Of a DNA stretch of 64,000 bases, positions 38,586 to 49,553 are shown one piece after another. The notes under the pieces were generated by a model, which saw nothing but the letters and a program-made list of their open reading frames with translations, had not been told where the DNA came from and did no database searches. The first letter of the stretch is position 1; every line of letters begins with the position of its first letter. This DNA comes from JADKAV01 sp037045455. Lineage in GTDB: Bacteria > Actinomycetota > Actinomycetes > S36-B12 > UBA10799. Where the stretch lies: the NCBI GenBank assembly GCA_037045455.1, contig JBAOIN010000007.1, positions 62,001 through 126,000 of the forward strand, in the 5' to 3' direction. Position numbers and translations under genes: made by a program.

Positions 38586-38878
38586 ACCGCGCCTACGTCG
38601 CCGCCGAGTTGTCGCAGGTCATCGCCTGGTTCGATGCCGGTGCGGTCCCAGCCGGCACCGAAGCGCACACAGCCCCAAGTGACGACGAGGAGTTGGAGTT
38701 TGCGGCCACTGCCGCGGCCAGGGATTCGGTGCTGCACGGCCGGCCGGCGGTGGTGGCCGTCGATGCCGAGGTCGATCACGGCGTGCTTGCAGCCGACGCG
38801 CCGGTTGCGAACTGGGCGGCGTTGTTCGTTGACGATCTCGAGTGGTACGCAGTGAGCGAGATCGACGGGTTGCGCTGA
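38582..38878 (+). CDS. DUF6912 family small protein
   Basis: The 98-residue acidic protein (RAYVAAELSQVIAWFDAG, DDEELEFAATAAARDSV, WAALFVDDLEWYAVSEIDGL) matches the actinobacterial DUF6912 pattern as I remember it. The TTG start overlaps the patatin stop (TTGA), implying translational coupling. Function is unknown. Confidence 0.65.
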   Translation: MNRAYVAAELSQVIAWFDAGAVPAGTEAHTAPSDDEELEFAATAAARDSVLHGRPAVVAVDAEVDHGVLAADAPVANWAALFVDDLEWYAVSEIDGLR

Positions 38879-38904
38879 TCCTTCACGTGCGGCGCGCGCC
38901 TAGC

Positions 38905-38999
38905 CGATCCGTGAGCATTCCGGGCATCCGTGAGCCTCGCGGGCGGGTTTTAGGCGTCCGGCAAGCTAACCGATGCCCAGAATGCTCACCGATTGCGGC
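38905..38999 (+). repeat. Family A intergenic palindrome, copy 5
   Basis: This complete four-word copy starts about 27 bases after the DUF6912 stop and lies about 130 bases before pruA. No other feature was seen in this 253 bp gap. Confidence 0.85.
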
Positions 39000-39131
39000 T
39001 TCGCCTTGCCACACGTGGTGAAGGATCCCGGTTCGGGACAGGGCCAGATCCAGCGTGTGTGGACGAGGACCGCACGGCGCTCTCCACGCGTTCACTCGCC
39101 AAGTCCTGACCACAAATGGAAGGATCGGGGT

Positions 39132-40762
39132 ATGGACGCTGTCACCGAGTTGCCCCCGATCGTCAACGAGCCGAACCGGCTGTACGAACCCGGCTCGCCG
39201 CATCGTGCCTCGTTGCAGGCTCGGCTGGCGCAGATGCAGACGCAGGGCACGCTCGATCTGACGATGAACATCGGCGGCGAGTGGGTCATGGGCGGCGGCA
39301 GCCGGATCAAAGTGGTCCAGCCGCATGCCCACGGCAAGGTGCTCGGGGTGACGAAGAACGCGACCCGCAAGGATGCCGCGGCTGCTGTGGCCGCCGCGAA
39401 AGCAGCTGCGCCGGCGTGGCGGGCGATGTCCTTCGACGACCGCGCTGCGATCTTCCTGAAGGCCGCCGACCTGCTCGCCGGCCCCTGGCGCGACACCCTG
39501 AATGCCGCGACCATGCTCGGCCAGTCCAAGACCGCGTTCCAGGCCGAGATCGACAGCGCGTGCGAACTCATCGACTTCTGGCGCTTCAACGTGAAGTTCG
39601 CCGCCGAGATCCTGCGCGAGCAGCCGACGTCGGCCGCCGGGCGTCTGGAACCACACCGACCACCGCCCGCTCGAGGGTTTCGTCTACGCGATCACCCCGT
39701 TCAACTTCACCGCCATCGCCGGCAACCTGCCGACGGCGCCGGCCCTGATGGGCAACACCGTGGTGTGGAAGCCCTCACCGACCCAGCAGTTCGCCGCTCA
39801 CTACCTGATGAAGCTGCTGGAGGAGGCCGGTCTGCCGCCGGGCGTCATCAACATGGTGACCGGCGACGGCATCGCGGTCTCCGACATCACCTTGTACGAC
39901 CGCGACCTCGCAGGGATCCACTTCACCGGTTCCACGCCGGTGTTCCAACTGCTGTGGCGCACGGTCGGCGAGAACATCGACAAGTACCGCACCTATCCGC
40001 GGCTGGTCGGCGAGACCGGCGGCAAGGACTTCGTGCTGGCCCATCCTTCGGCCGACCCGGACGTGCTGACCACCGCGCTGATCCGGGGCGCGTACGAGTT
40101 CCAGGGCCAGAAGTGCTCGGCCGCCTCCCGCGCCTACGTCCCCCGCAGCGTCTGGAAAGTCATGAAGGACGACTTCCTCGGCAAGGTCGAGTCGCTGTCG
40201 ATGGGCGCCAGTCGACGACTTCAGCAACTTCATGAGCGCCGTCATCGACGGCAGGTCGTTCGCCAAGGTGTCCGCGGCGATCGAGCGGGCGCACAAGGCC
40301 GCCGACGTCGAGGTGGCGGCCGGCGGTACCTACGACGACAGCGAGGGCTACTTCATCCGGCCCACGGTCGCGCTGAGCAAGGACCCCACCAACGAGTTCT
40401 TCACCGACGAGTACTTCGGCCCGCTGCTCGGCGTGCACGTCTACGACGACCGTCGCTACTCGGCGGTCATGGAGCAGATGGAGGGCATCGCCAAGTACGC
40501 CCTGACCGGCGCGGTCATCGCGCAGGACCGGGAAGCCATCGCCCAGGCCCGCGAGTTCCTGCGGTTCGCCGCGGGCAACTTCTACATCAACGACAAGCCC
40601 ACGGGGGCGGTCGTGGGACAGCAGCCGTTCGGTGGTGGCCGGGCGTCGGGGACCAACGACAAAGCCGGGGCAGCCCAGAACCTGATGCGATGGACCAGTA
40701 CCCGTTCGATCAAGGAGACGTTGGTTCCGCCGACCGACCACACCCACCCGCATATGAAGTGA
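39132..40762 (+). CDS. pruA: L-glutamate gamma-semialdehyde (1-pyrroline-5-carboxylate) dehydrogenase, two apparent frameshifts
   Basis: The joined product is about 543 residues, the usual length. It oxidises glutamate semialdehyde from proline to glutamate with NAD. Motifs are NHTDHRPLEGFVYAITPFNFTAI, the catalytic glutamate in LVGETGGKDF and the catalytic cysteine in FQGQKCSAASRAYVP, plus the C-terminal QQPFGGGRASGTNDKAG. Frames break at GGG 39639-39641 (removing one G gives AAGVWNH) and near A 40210 (removing it gives MGAVDDFSNFM). The next gene is glutamate dehydrogenase, only 7 bp away. Confidence 0.95.
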
Positions 40763-40769
40763 GGCATGC

Positions 40770-43700
40770 ATGCATGACGCAGCGCTGACCGATCTCCTCC
40801 AGGCTGCCAGTGAAATGGCGCAGGGGACCAGCCCGGAGGAATTCGAGGTCGATCTCGGGGACTTCCTGCCCCGGTTCTACGAGGACGTGGCCCCGGAGGA
40901 CCTGGTCGGCAAGGACCCGATCGACGTGGTGGGCCCGGCCACGAACATGCTGCGGCTGGGCGCCAACCGTCCGCAGGGGACCGCGGTCGTGGACGTGTTC
41001 ACGCCGACCGTTGCTCACAACGAGTGGACCTCGGGACACACGGTGGTGCAGGTGATCACCGACGACATGCCGTTCCTGCTCGACTCGGTCGTGGCTGCCA
41101 TCACCGAGGGCGGGCAGTCCCTGCACCTGGTCGCGCACCCCATCTTCGCGGTCCGCCGCGACGCTGCCGGCGCGCTGAAGGAGGTCGTACCCGGTCCCGT
41201 CGAGGACGCCGGGTGAGGGCACGATCCGGGAGTCCTGGATTCACCTGGAAATCGACCTCGCGACCGATCCGGCGGCTCATGCCGCGCTGGAGAAGCGGCT
41301 GCTCAGCGTCCTGGAGGACGTGCGGCAGGCCGTGGAGGACTGGCCCCGGATGACCAACACGGCGCTCACCCTGGCCGACCAACTGCGCGCCGATCCGCCC
41401 GCGACCATCGAGGCCCGCCGCGTGCAGGAGGCGGCGGACTTCCTGCAGTGGTTGGGGGAGGGGAACTTCACGTTCCTCGGCTACCGCGAGTACGACCTGG
41501 TCCGTGACCCCGATCCCGTGGCGCTGCGCAGTCAGCCCGGCAGCGGGCTGGGTCTGCTGCGTTCGGACACCTCGGAGTCCCAGTCGTTCTCGGAGTTGCC
41601 GCCGGAGGTGCGCAAGCATGCCACCGAGCACCGGATCCTCGTGCTGACCAAGGCCAACACCCGCTCCACAGTGCACCGGCCGGTGCGGCTGGACTACGTG
41701 GGCGTCAAGCGCTTCGACGATGCACGGTGAGGTGATCGGGGAGCACCGGTTCATCGGTCTGTTCACGTCCAGCACCTACAACCAGTCCGTGCTGCAGATC
41801 CCGGTGTTGCGCCGGCGCGTCGACGAGTTGTTCGAGCTCACCGGGTTCGCCAGTGGCACGCACAGCGGCAAGGACCTGCTGCAGTTCTGCGAAACCTACC
41901 CGCGCGACGACTTCTTCCAGACCGACGCCGCCGAACTGTTCCCGATCGCGCGTGCGGTGCTGCAGATTCACCAGCGCCGCCGTACTCGGCTGTTCACCCG
42001 TCCCGACCGGTACGGGCGTTACGTGTCGTGTCTGGTGTATCTGCCGCGTGACCGATACAACACCAAGGTCCGGGAGCGGATTCAGAAGACGCTGCTGGAC
42101 GCCTACGGCGGGCAGACCGTGGACCACACGGCGCTGCTCACCGAGTCGGTCCTGGCCCGGTTGCACATGGTGGTACACATGCCGCCCGGCGTGCCGATCC
42201 CGCAGGTCGACACCGCTGCGCTGGAGAACGAGCTCGCCCAGGTCGTGCGCTCCTGGGACGACCACTTGGCGCAGTCGCTGCTCACGGCGGCCGGCGAGGA
42301 GCGCGCTGGTGACCTGTTCGCGCGGTACGAGAACGGGTTCCCCGAGGCCTACAAGGAAGACGTCACCGCGCGCGAAGCGGTGGCGGACATCCAGAGCCTG
42401 GAGTCCGTCGACGACACCGGCATCGCCGTTTCCCTGTCGCAGCCGGCAGTCGCGGAGTCCCTGCGCGACCGGCTGGTCACGATCCACCGGGTCGGGCCCA
42501 GCATCTCCCTTGCCGAAGTGATCCCGATCCTCGGCGGTTTCGGCGTCGAGGTGCTCGACGAACGGCCGTACCGAGTCACCGCCTCGGACGGCGTGGAACG
42601 GCACATCTACGACTTCGGCATCCGGCTGCCCGACGGGGAGTTGCCCGACGAGGACACGTTCACCCAGCGATTCAGTGAGGCGTTCCAGGCCTGCTGGCTG
42701 CACAACGCCGACTCCGACCGGCTGAACACGCTGGTGACCGCGGGCGGTCTCGACTGGCGGGAAGTCGCCACGGTCCGCGCGTGGGTGGAGTACGCCCGGC
42801 AGATCGGGTCGCCGTTCTCCGCGCAGTACATGATCGAGGTGCTGCTGGCGCACACCGAGATCGTGAAGATGCTGGTGGCGCTGTTCGCCGCCCGGCACCA
42901 CCCTGTTGACCACGACGCGAAGCGGGCCAAGGAATTGCACGCGCAGGTGCTAGCTGCGCTCGACGACGTTGCGTCGCTGGACGACGACCGCGTGATCCGG
43001 CAGCTGCTCGGCATCGGGCTGGCGGTCCTGCGGACGAACTACTACCAGACTGTCGACGGCCGCCCGAAGCCCTGGCTGTCGTTCAAGATCGACCCCCGGG
43101 AGGTCCCCGGGATGCCGCTGCCGGCGCCGATGTTCGAGATCTTCGTGACCTCGCCTCGGGTTTCCGGTGTTCACCTGCGGTTCGGTCGGGTGGCGCGCGG
43201 TGGCCTGCGCTGGAGTGACCGGCGCGAGGACTTCCGCACCGAGGTGCTGGGGCTGGTCAAGGCGCAGATGGTGAAGAACGCCGTGATTGTGCCGGTCGGG
43301 TTCCAAGGGCGGTTTCGTGGTCAAGAACCCGCCGCCGATGAGCAATCGGGAAGCGTTCATGGCCGAGGGCGTGGCGTGCTACCGCACGTTCATCAGCGGC
43401 CTGCTGGACCTGACCGACAACCTTGTGTCGGGCAAGGTCGTGCCGCCGCCGGACCTGCACCGCCGGGACGGCGACGACACCTACCTGGTCGTCGCCGCGG
43501 ACAAGGGCACTGCGACGTTCTCGGACATCGCCAACTCCGTGGCCGGCGACTACGGATTCTGGCTCGGTGACGCGTTCGCTTCCGGCGGGTCGGTGGGGTA
43601 CGACCACAAGGCCATGGGCATCACGGCCCGCGGTGCCTGGGAGTCGGTGAAACGCCACTTCCTGGAACTCGGCCTGGACACCCAGAGCGAGGACTTCACC

Positions 43701-45605
43701 GTCGTCGGCATCGGCGACATGAGCGGTGACGTGTTCGGGAACGGGATGTTGCTTAGCGAACACATCAAGCTGGTCGTGGCCTTCGACCACCGCGACATCT
43801 TCCTGGATCCCGACCCGGATCCGGCCCGCAGTTTCGTGGAGCGGCGACGGCTGTTCGAACTGGCCCGCTCCAGTTGGCAGGACTACGACCGCGGCCTGAT
43901 CAGTGAGGGCGGCGGCGTGTACTCGCGCTCGCTGAAGTCGATCCCGATCACCCCGCAGGTGGCGCAGGTGCTCGGGCTGGATCCCGCAGTGACGTCCATG
44001 ACGCCGAACGACCTGCTGCACGCGGTGCTGCAGGCGCCGGTCGACTTGCTGTGGAACGGCGGCATCGGCACCTACGTGCGGTCCTCCGTGGAGTCCAACG
44101 CCGACGTCGGGGACAAGGCCAACGACCCGATCCGTGTGACCGGCGCGCAGTTGCGGTGCCGGGTCGTGGGAGAGGGCGGCAACCTCGGGCTCACGCAGTT
44201 GGGCCGGATCGAGGCTGCCGAGCACGGCGTCCACCTGAACACCGACGCGATCGACAACTCCGCCGGTGTCGACACCAGCGACCACGAGGTCAACATCAAG
44301 ATCCTGCTCGACCGGATCGTGCACGACGGTGACCTGACCGTGAAGCAGCGCAACGAACTGCTCGCCGCGATGACCGAGGATGTCGCGGACCTCGTGCTGG
44401 CCAACAACTACTGGCAGAACATGCTGTTGTCCAACGGCCGGTCGCAGCAAGGTGCACTGCTGCCGGTGCACCAGCGGCTCATGTCGTCGCTGGAGAACCG
44501 CGGGCTGCTGGACCGGGACATCGAGTTCCTGCCCTCGGACGAGCAGATCGCCGCCCGGATGCAGGAGGGCCGCGGCCTGAGTTCGCCGGAACTGTCCGTG
44601 CTGCTGGCCTGGTCGAAGATCGCGCTGACCGACGACCTGATGACGACGAACGTCGACACCGACGACTGGGCGCAGACCGCTCTCGCTGGTTACTTCCCGC
44701 CGGATCTTCAGTCCCGCTACGGCGACCGTCTGGACGAGCACCCGTTGCGCAAGGAGATCGTCGTCACGATGCTCGCCAACGACATCGTGAACCACGGCGG
44801 CATCACGTTCGTGCACCGCACGATCGAGGAGACCGGAGCGTCGGTCGAGGAAGTGGCACGGGCGTACGTGGCCGTGCGGCAGATCTTCGATATGGACGGT
44901 GCCTGGGAGGAGATCGAGGCGCTGGACCGCGTGGCCCCGACCGCCGCGCAGAACGCCATGTACTTGGAGCTGCGGCGGCTGCTGGACCGCGCCGTCCGGT
45001 GGGTGCTGACCACGCGTGGTGGTGTCCTGGACGCCACCAAGCTGATCGCCGACATCCGGCCAGTTGTGGAGTCGTTGTCGCCGCTCGTGCCGGAGATGTT
45101 GATGGGGACCGAGCGGCACCGGCTCGAGCAACTGAGCGCGCACTTCGTGGGGCTCGGGGCGCCGGTACCACTGGCGATGCGGGTTGCAGCGTGTCTGGAT
45201 CAGTACTCGCTGATGGACATCGCCGACATGGCCGCGCGCGAGAAGCAGGATCCGGAGGCCATTGCGCGCTTGTACTTCGCAGTGTCCGAGACGTTCGGGG
45301 TCGACGCGCTGCTGACCCAGATCTCCCATCTGGATCGCAGCGACCGGTGGTCAGCCTTGGCGCGTGCGGCCGTTCGGCAGGACCTCTACGCAGCCCAGGC
45401 GGGTCTGACGGTACGGATGCTGCGTCGCACCGACCCGCAGGCCTCGCCGAAGGATCGGATCGCGGCGTTCGCGAAGGCCAACCCGGAGGGCCTTGCCCGC
45501 GCCCGGGCCACGCTTGCCGAGATCAACGCCGACGGCAGTCCGAGCCTGGCCACGGTGTCGGTGGCGTTGCGGGTCTTGCGCAACGTGTCGCAGCAGGGGG
45601 TGTGA
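40770..45605 (+). CDS. gdh: Large NAD-specific glutamate dehydrogenase (about 1,610 residues), three apparent frameshifts
   Basis: This is the 180 kDa-class catabolic enzyme turning glutamate plus NAD into 2-oxoglutarate and ammonia. It has a long N-terminal regulatory region and a catalytic region with RGGLRWSDRREDFRTEVLGLVKAQMVKNAVIVPVG, then KGGFVVK, and later LLWNGGIGTYVRSS. Frames break at GGG 41211-41213 (restoring EDAGEGTIRESW), at about 41717-41722, and at TT 43301-43302 (restoring VGSKGGFV). Mycobacterial Rv2476c is the same type. Close spacing behind pruA gives a proline/glutamate catabolic unit. Confidence 0.95.
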
Positions 45606-45610
45606 TCGGC

Positions 45611-45706
45611 CGATCGGTGAGCATTCCGGGCATCCGTTAGCACCGCGGGCGGGTTTTCGGCGCCCGGCGTGCTCACCGATGCCTGGAATGCTCACGGATT
45701 GCGACG
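45611..45706 (+). repeat. Family A intergenic palindrome, copy 6
   Basis: This is the best-preserved copy, starting 6 bases after the glutamate dehydrogenase stop and lying before the convergent aromatic operon. Both word pairs and the GGGCG/CGCCC central stem are intact. Confidence 0.9.
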
Positions 45707-45766
45707 TCAAGCCTGGTGATGCGTCGCGCAGGATCCGTCTAACCGCTGTCGCGATCTGCCGGCGAG

Positions 45767-46903
45767 TCAGCGCACTCCGATCGCCGGCAGGTCACCCAGC
45801 TCGGCCTCCCGCTGCAACTGCAGGGCGATGTCGATGATCATGTCCTCCTGGCCGCCGACATAGCCGTGCTCGCCGACCCGTTGCAGGATCGCGTGGGCCG
45901 GCACGTCGTAACGCTGCGCGGCACGCTCGGCGTGCAACAGGAACGAGCTGTACACCCCGGCGTACCCCTGCGTGATCGCCGCCCGGTCCATCCACGGCAA
46001 CCGCGGGATGAACGGACGGACAATCTCGTCGGCAGCCGACAGCACTTCGCCCAGACCGACGCCGGTGCGGATGCCCATATGCTCGAATGTCGCGGCGAGG
46101 ACTTCAGTCGGGGAGTTGCCGGCGCCGGCTCCCAGGGCGCACAACGCACCGTCGATCTGCCTCGCCCCGGCTTGGTAGGCCAGCACGGAGTTGGCGACTC
46201 CCATGGACAGGTTCTGGTGGCCGTGGAAACCGACCTGCGCCTGCTCTCCGATCTCGGAGATCAGCGCCTGCACGCGCGCTTGGGCAGTCTCCAGCACCAA
46301 GGCCCCGGCGGAGTCGACCACGTACACGCACTGCGCGCCGGCATCCACCATGATCCGGGCCTGTGCCGCCAGCTTCTCCGGGGAGACCCGGTGCGACAGC
46401 ATCAGGAACCCGACCGTCTCCATACCCAGCCGCCGGGCGTGGCCGAAGTGCTCGACCGACACGTCCGCCTCGGTGCAGTGTGTCGCGATCCGAGCCACCG
46501 AGACGCCGCAATCGTAGGCCCGATCCAGATCCCGCAGGGTGCCGACGCCGGGCAGCATGAGCACGGCGATCTTCGCCCGCGTGGCCTCCTCGACAGCCGC
46601 GGTGATCAGCTCGAACTCGTCCACCAGGCTGAAACCGTAGGTGAAACTCGACCCGCCCAGCCCGTCTCCGTGACTGACCTCGATGACCTCCACCCCGGCC
46701 GCATCCAGAGCATGCACGACGGCGCGCACCTGGTCTTGCGTGAACTGGTGGGCCATCGCGTGCGAGCCGTCCCGCAGGGTCGAGTCGGTGATCCGCAGGT
46801 CCCGCGGCCCACCCGGCTCCGGGGTCTGTTCGCGAACAGTGGACTCGTCCGGCTGCTGGGTCACGACCGGTGCATCCTCCGGCCGGATCGTCATGTCACC
46901 CAT
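45767..46903 (-). CDS. mhpE: 4-hydroxy-2-oxovalerate aldolase (MhpE/HsaF/DmpG type)
   Basis: The 378-residue enzyme splits 4-hydroxy-2-oxo acids into pyruvate and an aldehyde, the last ring-derived step of meta-cleavage pathways. HMGL-like TIM-barrel motifs are ITDSTLRDGSHAM (metal/catalytic R and D), VGFHGHQNLSMGVANS (metal histidines) and CALGAGAGNSPTEVL. It forms a channelling complex with the acetaldehyde dehydrogenase encoded just upstream, and its start overlaps that gene by 8 bp. The N-terminal 35 residues are a variable extension; ATG 46894 is an alternative start. Confidence 0.93.
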   Translation of the reverse strand: MGDMTIRPEDAPVVTQQPDESTVREQTPEPGGPRDLRITDSTLRDGSHAMAHQFTQDQVRAVVHALDAAGVEVIEVSHGDGLGGSSFTYGFSLVDEFELITAAVEEATRAKIAVLMLPGVGTLRDLDRAYDCGVSVARIATHCTEADVSVEHFGHARRLGMETVGFLMLSHRVSPEKLAAQARIMVDAGAQCVYVVDSAGALVLETAQARVQALISEIGEQAQVGFHGHQNLSMGVANSVLAYQAGARQIDGALCALGAGAGNSPTEVLAATFEHMGIRTGVGLGEVLSAADEIVRPFIPRLPWMDRAAITQGYAGVYSSFLLHAERAAQRYDVPAHAILQRVGEHGYVGGQEDMIIDIALQLQREAELGDLPAIGVR

Positions 46904-47810
46904 TGCTCACTCGATTCTCTGCCAGAATGTCGCCGACCCTGGCCGCGGCCGAGGTGATGATGTCCAAGTTGCCCGCGTACTCCGGCAGGTAGTCGCCGCT
47001 GCCGCGCACCTCGATCGGGACGAACACCCGCGCCGCTCCGTTCCACGCATCGCGCGCGGGGTCGAACTGGGGGTCGGCGCGCAGGCCGTAACCGGCCACG
47101 TAGTCCTGCACCCGCGCCACCATGGCGTGGATGCTGGCCACGATCTCGTCCTGCAAGCTGCCGGCCTCGCCGGCTTCGGCGGGGATGGCGCAGAAGACCG
47201 AGTTGCGCATCATCATCGGCGGCTCCACCGGGTTGAGGACGATGATCGCTTTGCCGCGCTGCGCCCCGCCGACCACCTCCAGCGCCGACGCGGTGGTCTG
47301 GGTGAACTCGTCGATGTTGGCCCGGGTGCCCGGCCCGGCGGACCGGGAGGCGATGGATGCCACGATCTCGGCGTAGGGCACCGGAACCACGTCGGCCACC
47401 GCCCGCACGATGGGGGTCGTGGCCTGTCCGCCGCACGTGATCATGTTGACGTTGCGGGCGTCGAGGTTGAAGTCGAGGTTGACCGGTGGGCAGATGTACG
47501 GCCCGATCGCCGCCGGCGTCAGATCCACCGCGACCATGCCGGCCTCGGCGTAGCGCGGGGCGTTGCGGGCGTGCGCCCCGGCGGACGTGCACTCGAAGAC
47601 CAGGTCGGGTACGTCGTCCAGGGCCAGCAGCCAGTCGACACCCTCATGGCTGACGGTGAGACCACGATCCGCGGCACGCCGCAGACCGTCGGAAGCCGGA
47701 TCCACCCCGACCATGTAGCGCAGGTCGATCCGATCGCTGCGCTCCAACTTCATCATCAGGTCGGTGCCGATGTTGCCCGGGCCCACGATGGCGGCCGTGA
47801 CGGTGCTCAT
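46896..47810 (-). CDS. mhpF: Acetaldehyde (propanal) dehydrogenase, acylating (MhpF/HsaG type)
   Basis: The 304-residue enzyme converts the aldehyde from the aldolase into acyl-CoA with NAD. It shows the Rossmann motif AIVGPGNIGTDLM, the catalytic cysteine in NMITCGGQATTPIV, and the NIDEFTQTTASALEVVGGA block. The ATG overlaps the hydratase stop (ATGA). The product is acetyl-CoA or propionyl-CoA, depending on the substrate side chain. Confidence 0.95.
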   Translation of the reverse strand: MSTVTAAIVGPGNIGTDLMMKLERSDRIDLRYMVGVDPASDGLRRAADRGLTVSHEGVDWLLALDDVPDLVFECTSAGAHARNAPRYAEAGMVAVDLTPAAIGPYICPPVNLDFNLDARNVNMITCGGQATTPIVRAVADVVPVPYAEIVASIASRSAGPGTRANIDEFTQTTASALEVVGGAQRGKAIIVLNPVEPPMMMRNSVFCAIPAEAGEAGSLQDEIVASIHAMVARVQDYVAGYGLRADPQFDPARDAWNGAARVFVPIEVRGSGDYLPEYAGNLDIITSAAARVGDILAENRVSNG

Positions 47811-48579
47811 GATGTGAACCGCACGGACACGGCTCCGAAGCCGGGAAACTCGGCTGTGACACTGTGTCGCCGGCAGCGACCGGCACCATCGCGCACATCG
47901 CTCCCGCGAGGACGATGTGCCCGGCTTCCAGCCGGATCCCGCGGGCACCCAGGGTGTTGGCCAGCCAGGCCAGGGCGCGCAGGGGATTGCCCATGACCGC
48001 CGCTCCGGTCCCGGTGCCCACGTCCTGACCGTTGCGGCGCATGGTCACGGAGACGCTCGGCAGGTCCAGATCGCGTAGCGCAACCCGTTCCGGGCCGAGG
48101 ACGACCGCGCCGCTCGAGGCGTTGTCGGCGATTGTGTCCAGCAGCCCGATCTGCCAGTCCGCGATCCGGGAGTCGACGATCTCCAGCGCCGGGAATGCAG
48201 CCTCGACTGCTGCTGCCGCGGCTACCTCGTCCACACCGGGACCTTGCAGATCACGACCCAGCACAAAACCGATCTCGGGCTCGATGCGCGGCTGCAGGAA
48301 CCTGTCGATCGACAAGGAATCGGCCACCACCATGTCGTCGAGCAGGTGGCCGTAATCAGGCTGGTCCACGCCGAGCAGTTCCTGCATGGCTGCCGAGGTC
48401 AGGCCGATCTTGTGTCCGACCACTCTGCGGCCGCTAGCAAGGCGCCGCTCTATCTGCAGTAGTTGGGCCGCGTAGGCCTCGTCCAGAGTGAGGTCGGGGA
48501 ACGTGCTCGTCGGGGGTGCGACAGGCGGGCCGGCGTATGCCGCCTGCAACGTGTCCGCGACGCGCTGCGCGACAGTCAT
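47807..48579 (-). CDS. mhpD: 2-keto-4-pentenoate hydratase (MhpD/HsaE type), apparent frameshift near the C-terminus
   Basis: The roughly 255-residue enzyme hydrates 2-hydroxypenta-2,4-dienoate to 4-hydroxy-2-oxovalerate. Family motifs are VVGHKIGLTSAAMQELLGVDQPDYGHLL, RIEPEIGFVLG and the C-terminal LEAGHIVLAGAM. The last 15 residues shift frame near 47855-47865; correcting it restores an EFPGFGAVSVRFTS ending whose stop overlaps the mhpF ATG (ATGA). Its own ATG overlaps the stop of the preceding amidohydrolase in the same way. Confidence 0.92.
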
Positions 48580-49553
48580 CGATGCTCCTTCAGTCTCGGG
48601 AACAACGCCTCGGCGTTGCGGCGGTCGATACCGGCCCGCAGCGGCGCCGGCAGTTTCAGGTCGTCGTATTCCGCAGCCATGTACTTCACCGCGGCAGCGG
48701 GGGCGAACGGGTAGTCGGTGCCGTAGAGGATCTTCGTGGGATCGGCCACGGCGCGCAGTGTGGGGAAGGTCGTGGGGGTGCTGGACAGCGCGACGTCGTA
48801 CCAGAAGTGCTTGAACACCTGCATGCGTTCCCGCACCGCCTTCTTGCGCCGCACAGCCATCTTCGCGAGCTTCCACTTGGGCTCCTCGCGCAGTGACGTG
48901 AGCAGGATGCGGTGCGCGATGTACGGCACGAAGCCGCCGGCGTGGGCCAGGATCCAGCGGATGCGCGGGTACTTCTCGATCGCACCGGTCAAGATCAGAT
49001 TGGTGACGGCACGAGTCGTGTCCAGCAAGAAGTCGGCGGTGAACGTCGGGATGCCGGGAACGGGTTCGGCGGGCAACTCCGCCGGATGCAGGAAGACCAC
49101 AGCGTCGCGTTCGTTCAGGAAGCCGAGTAGCCGGTCGAAGCGAGGGTCGCCGAGGTAGATGCCGGCGTTGTTGGCCAGCAGCACGATCCCATCGGCGCGC
49201 AGCACGTCCAGCGCATAGGTCGCTTCTGCGATCGCGCCATCCACGTCCGGCAGGGTCAGTGTCGCGAAGAACCCGAAGCTGTGCGGCTGGCGTTCCGCTA
49301 CGGCTGCGGCGTGCTCGTTGACCCGTCGCGCCCAGTACCGGGATTCCGCCACATCGCCGAACCAGGCACCCGGCGTGGAGACCGACAGGATGGCCGTCGA
49401 GACTCCGTTGGCTGCCATGATCTTCGAGGCCGCGGGCATCGCCCACTCGGGCAGCGGAATGCCACCGGGACGGATGCCCTTTTCCCGCAGCAGGTCCGCG
49501 TAGTCCGTAGGAACGATGTGGTGATGGACGTCGATCCGCCCGGGTGGGGTCAT
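48576..49553 (-). CDS. ACMSD-type amidohydrolase (amidohydrolase 2 family) in the aromatic operon
   Basis: The 325-residue TIM-barrel protein has metal motifs DVHHHIVP (HxH), a histidine in FLHPAELP, IRWILAHAGGFVP and the metal aspartate in YGTDYPFAP. Family members decarboxylate aromatic or muconic semialdehyde acids (ACMSD, gamma-resorcylate decarboxylase) or hydrolyse C-C or C-N bonds. Its place between the monooxygenase and the hydratase, coupled by ATGA on both sides, suggests it acts on a pathway intermediate, possibly removing a carboxyl group. It is not part of the classical mhp set. Confidence 0.85.
   Translation of the reverse strand: MTPPGRIDVHHHIVPTDYADLLREKGIRPGGIPLPEWAMPAASKIMAANGVSTAILSVSTPGAWFGDVAESRYWARRVNEHAAAVAERQPHSFGFFATLTLPDVDGAIAEATYALDVLRADGIVLLANNAGIYLGDPRFDRLLGFLNERDAVVFLHPAELPAEPVPGIPTFTADFLLDTTRAVTNLILTGAIEKYPRIRWILAHAGGFVPYIAHRILLTSLREEPKWKLAKMAVRRKKAVRERMQVFKHFWYDVALSSTPTTFPTLRAVADPTKILYGTDYPFAPAAAVKYMAAEYDDLKLPAPLRAGIDRRNAEALFPRLKEHR

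Noticed and set aside
43257..45329. A 690-codon open frame on the minus strand inside gdh
   Set aside because: It is opposite a highly conserved enzyme, rich in histidine, arginine, valine and glutamine as expected from the reverse of high-GC coding DNA, and has no recognisable domain.
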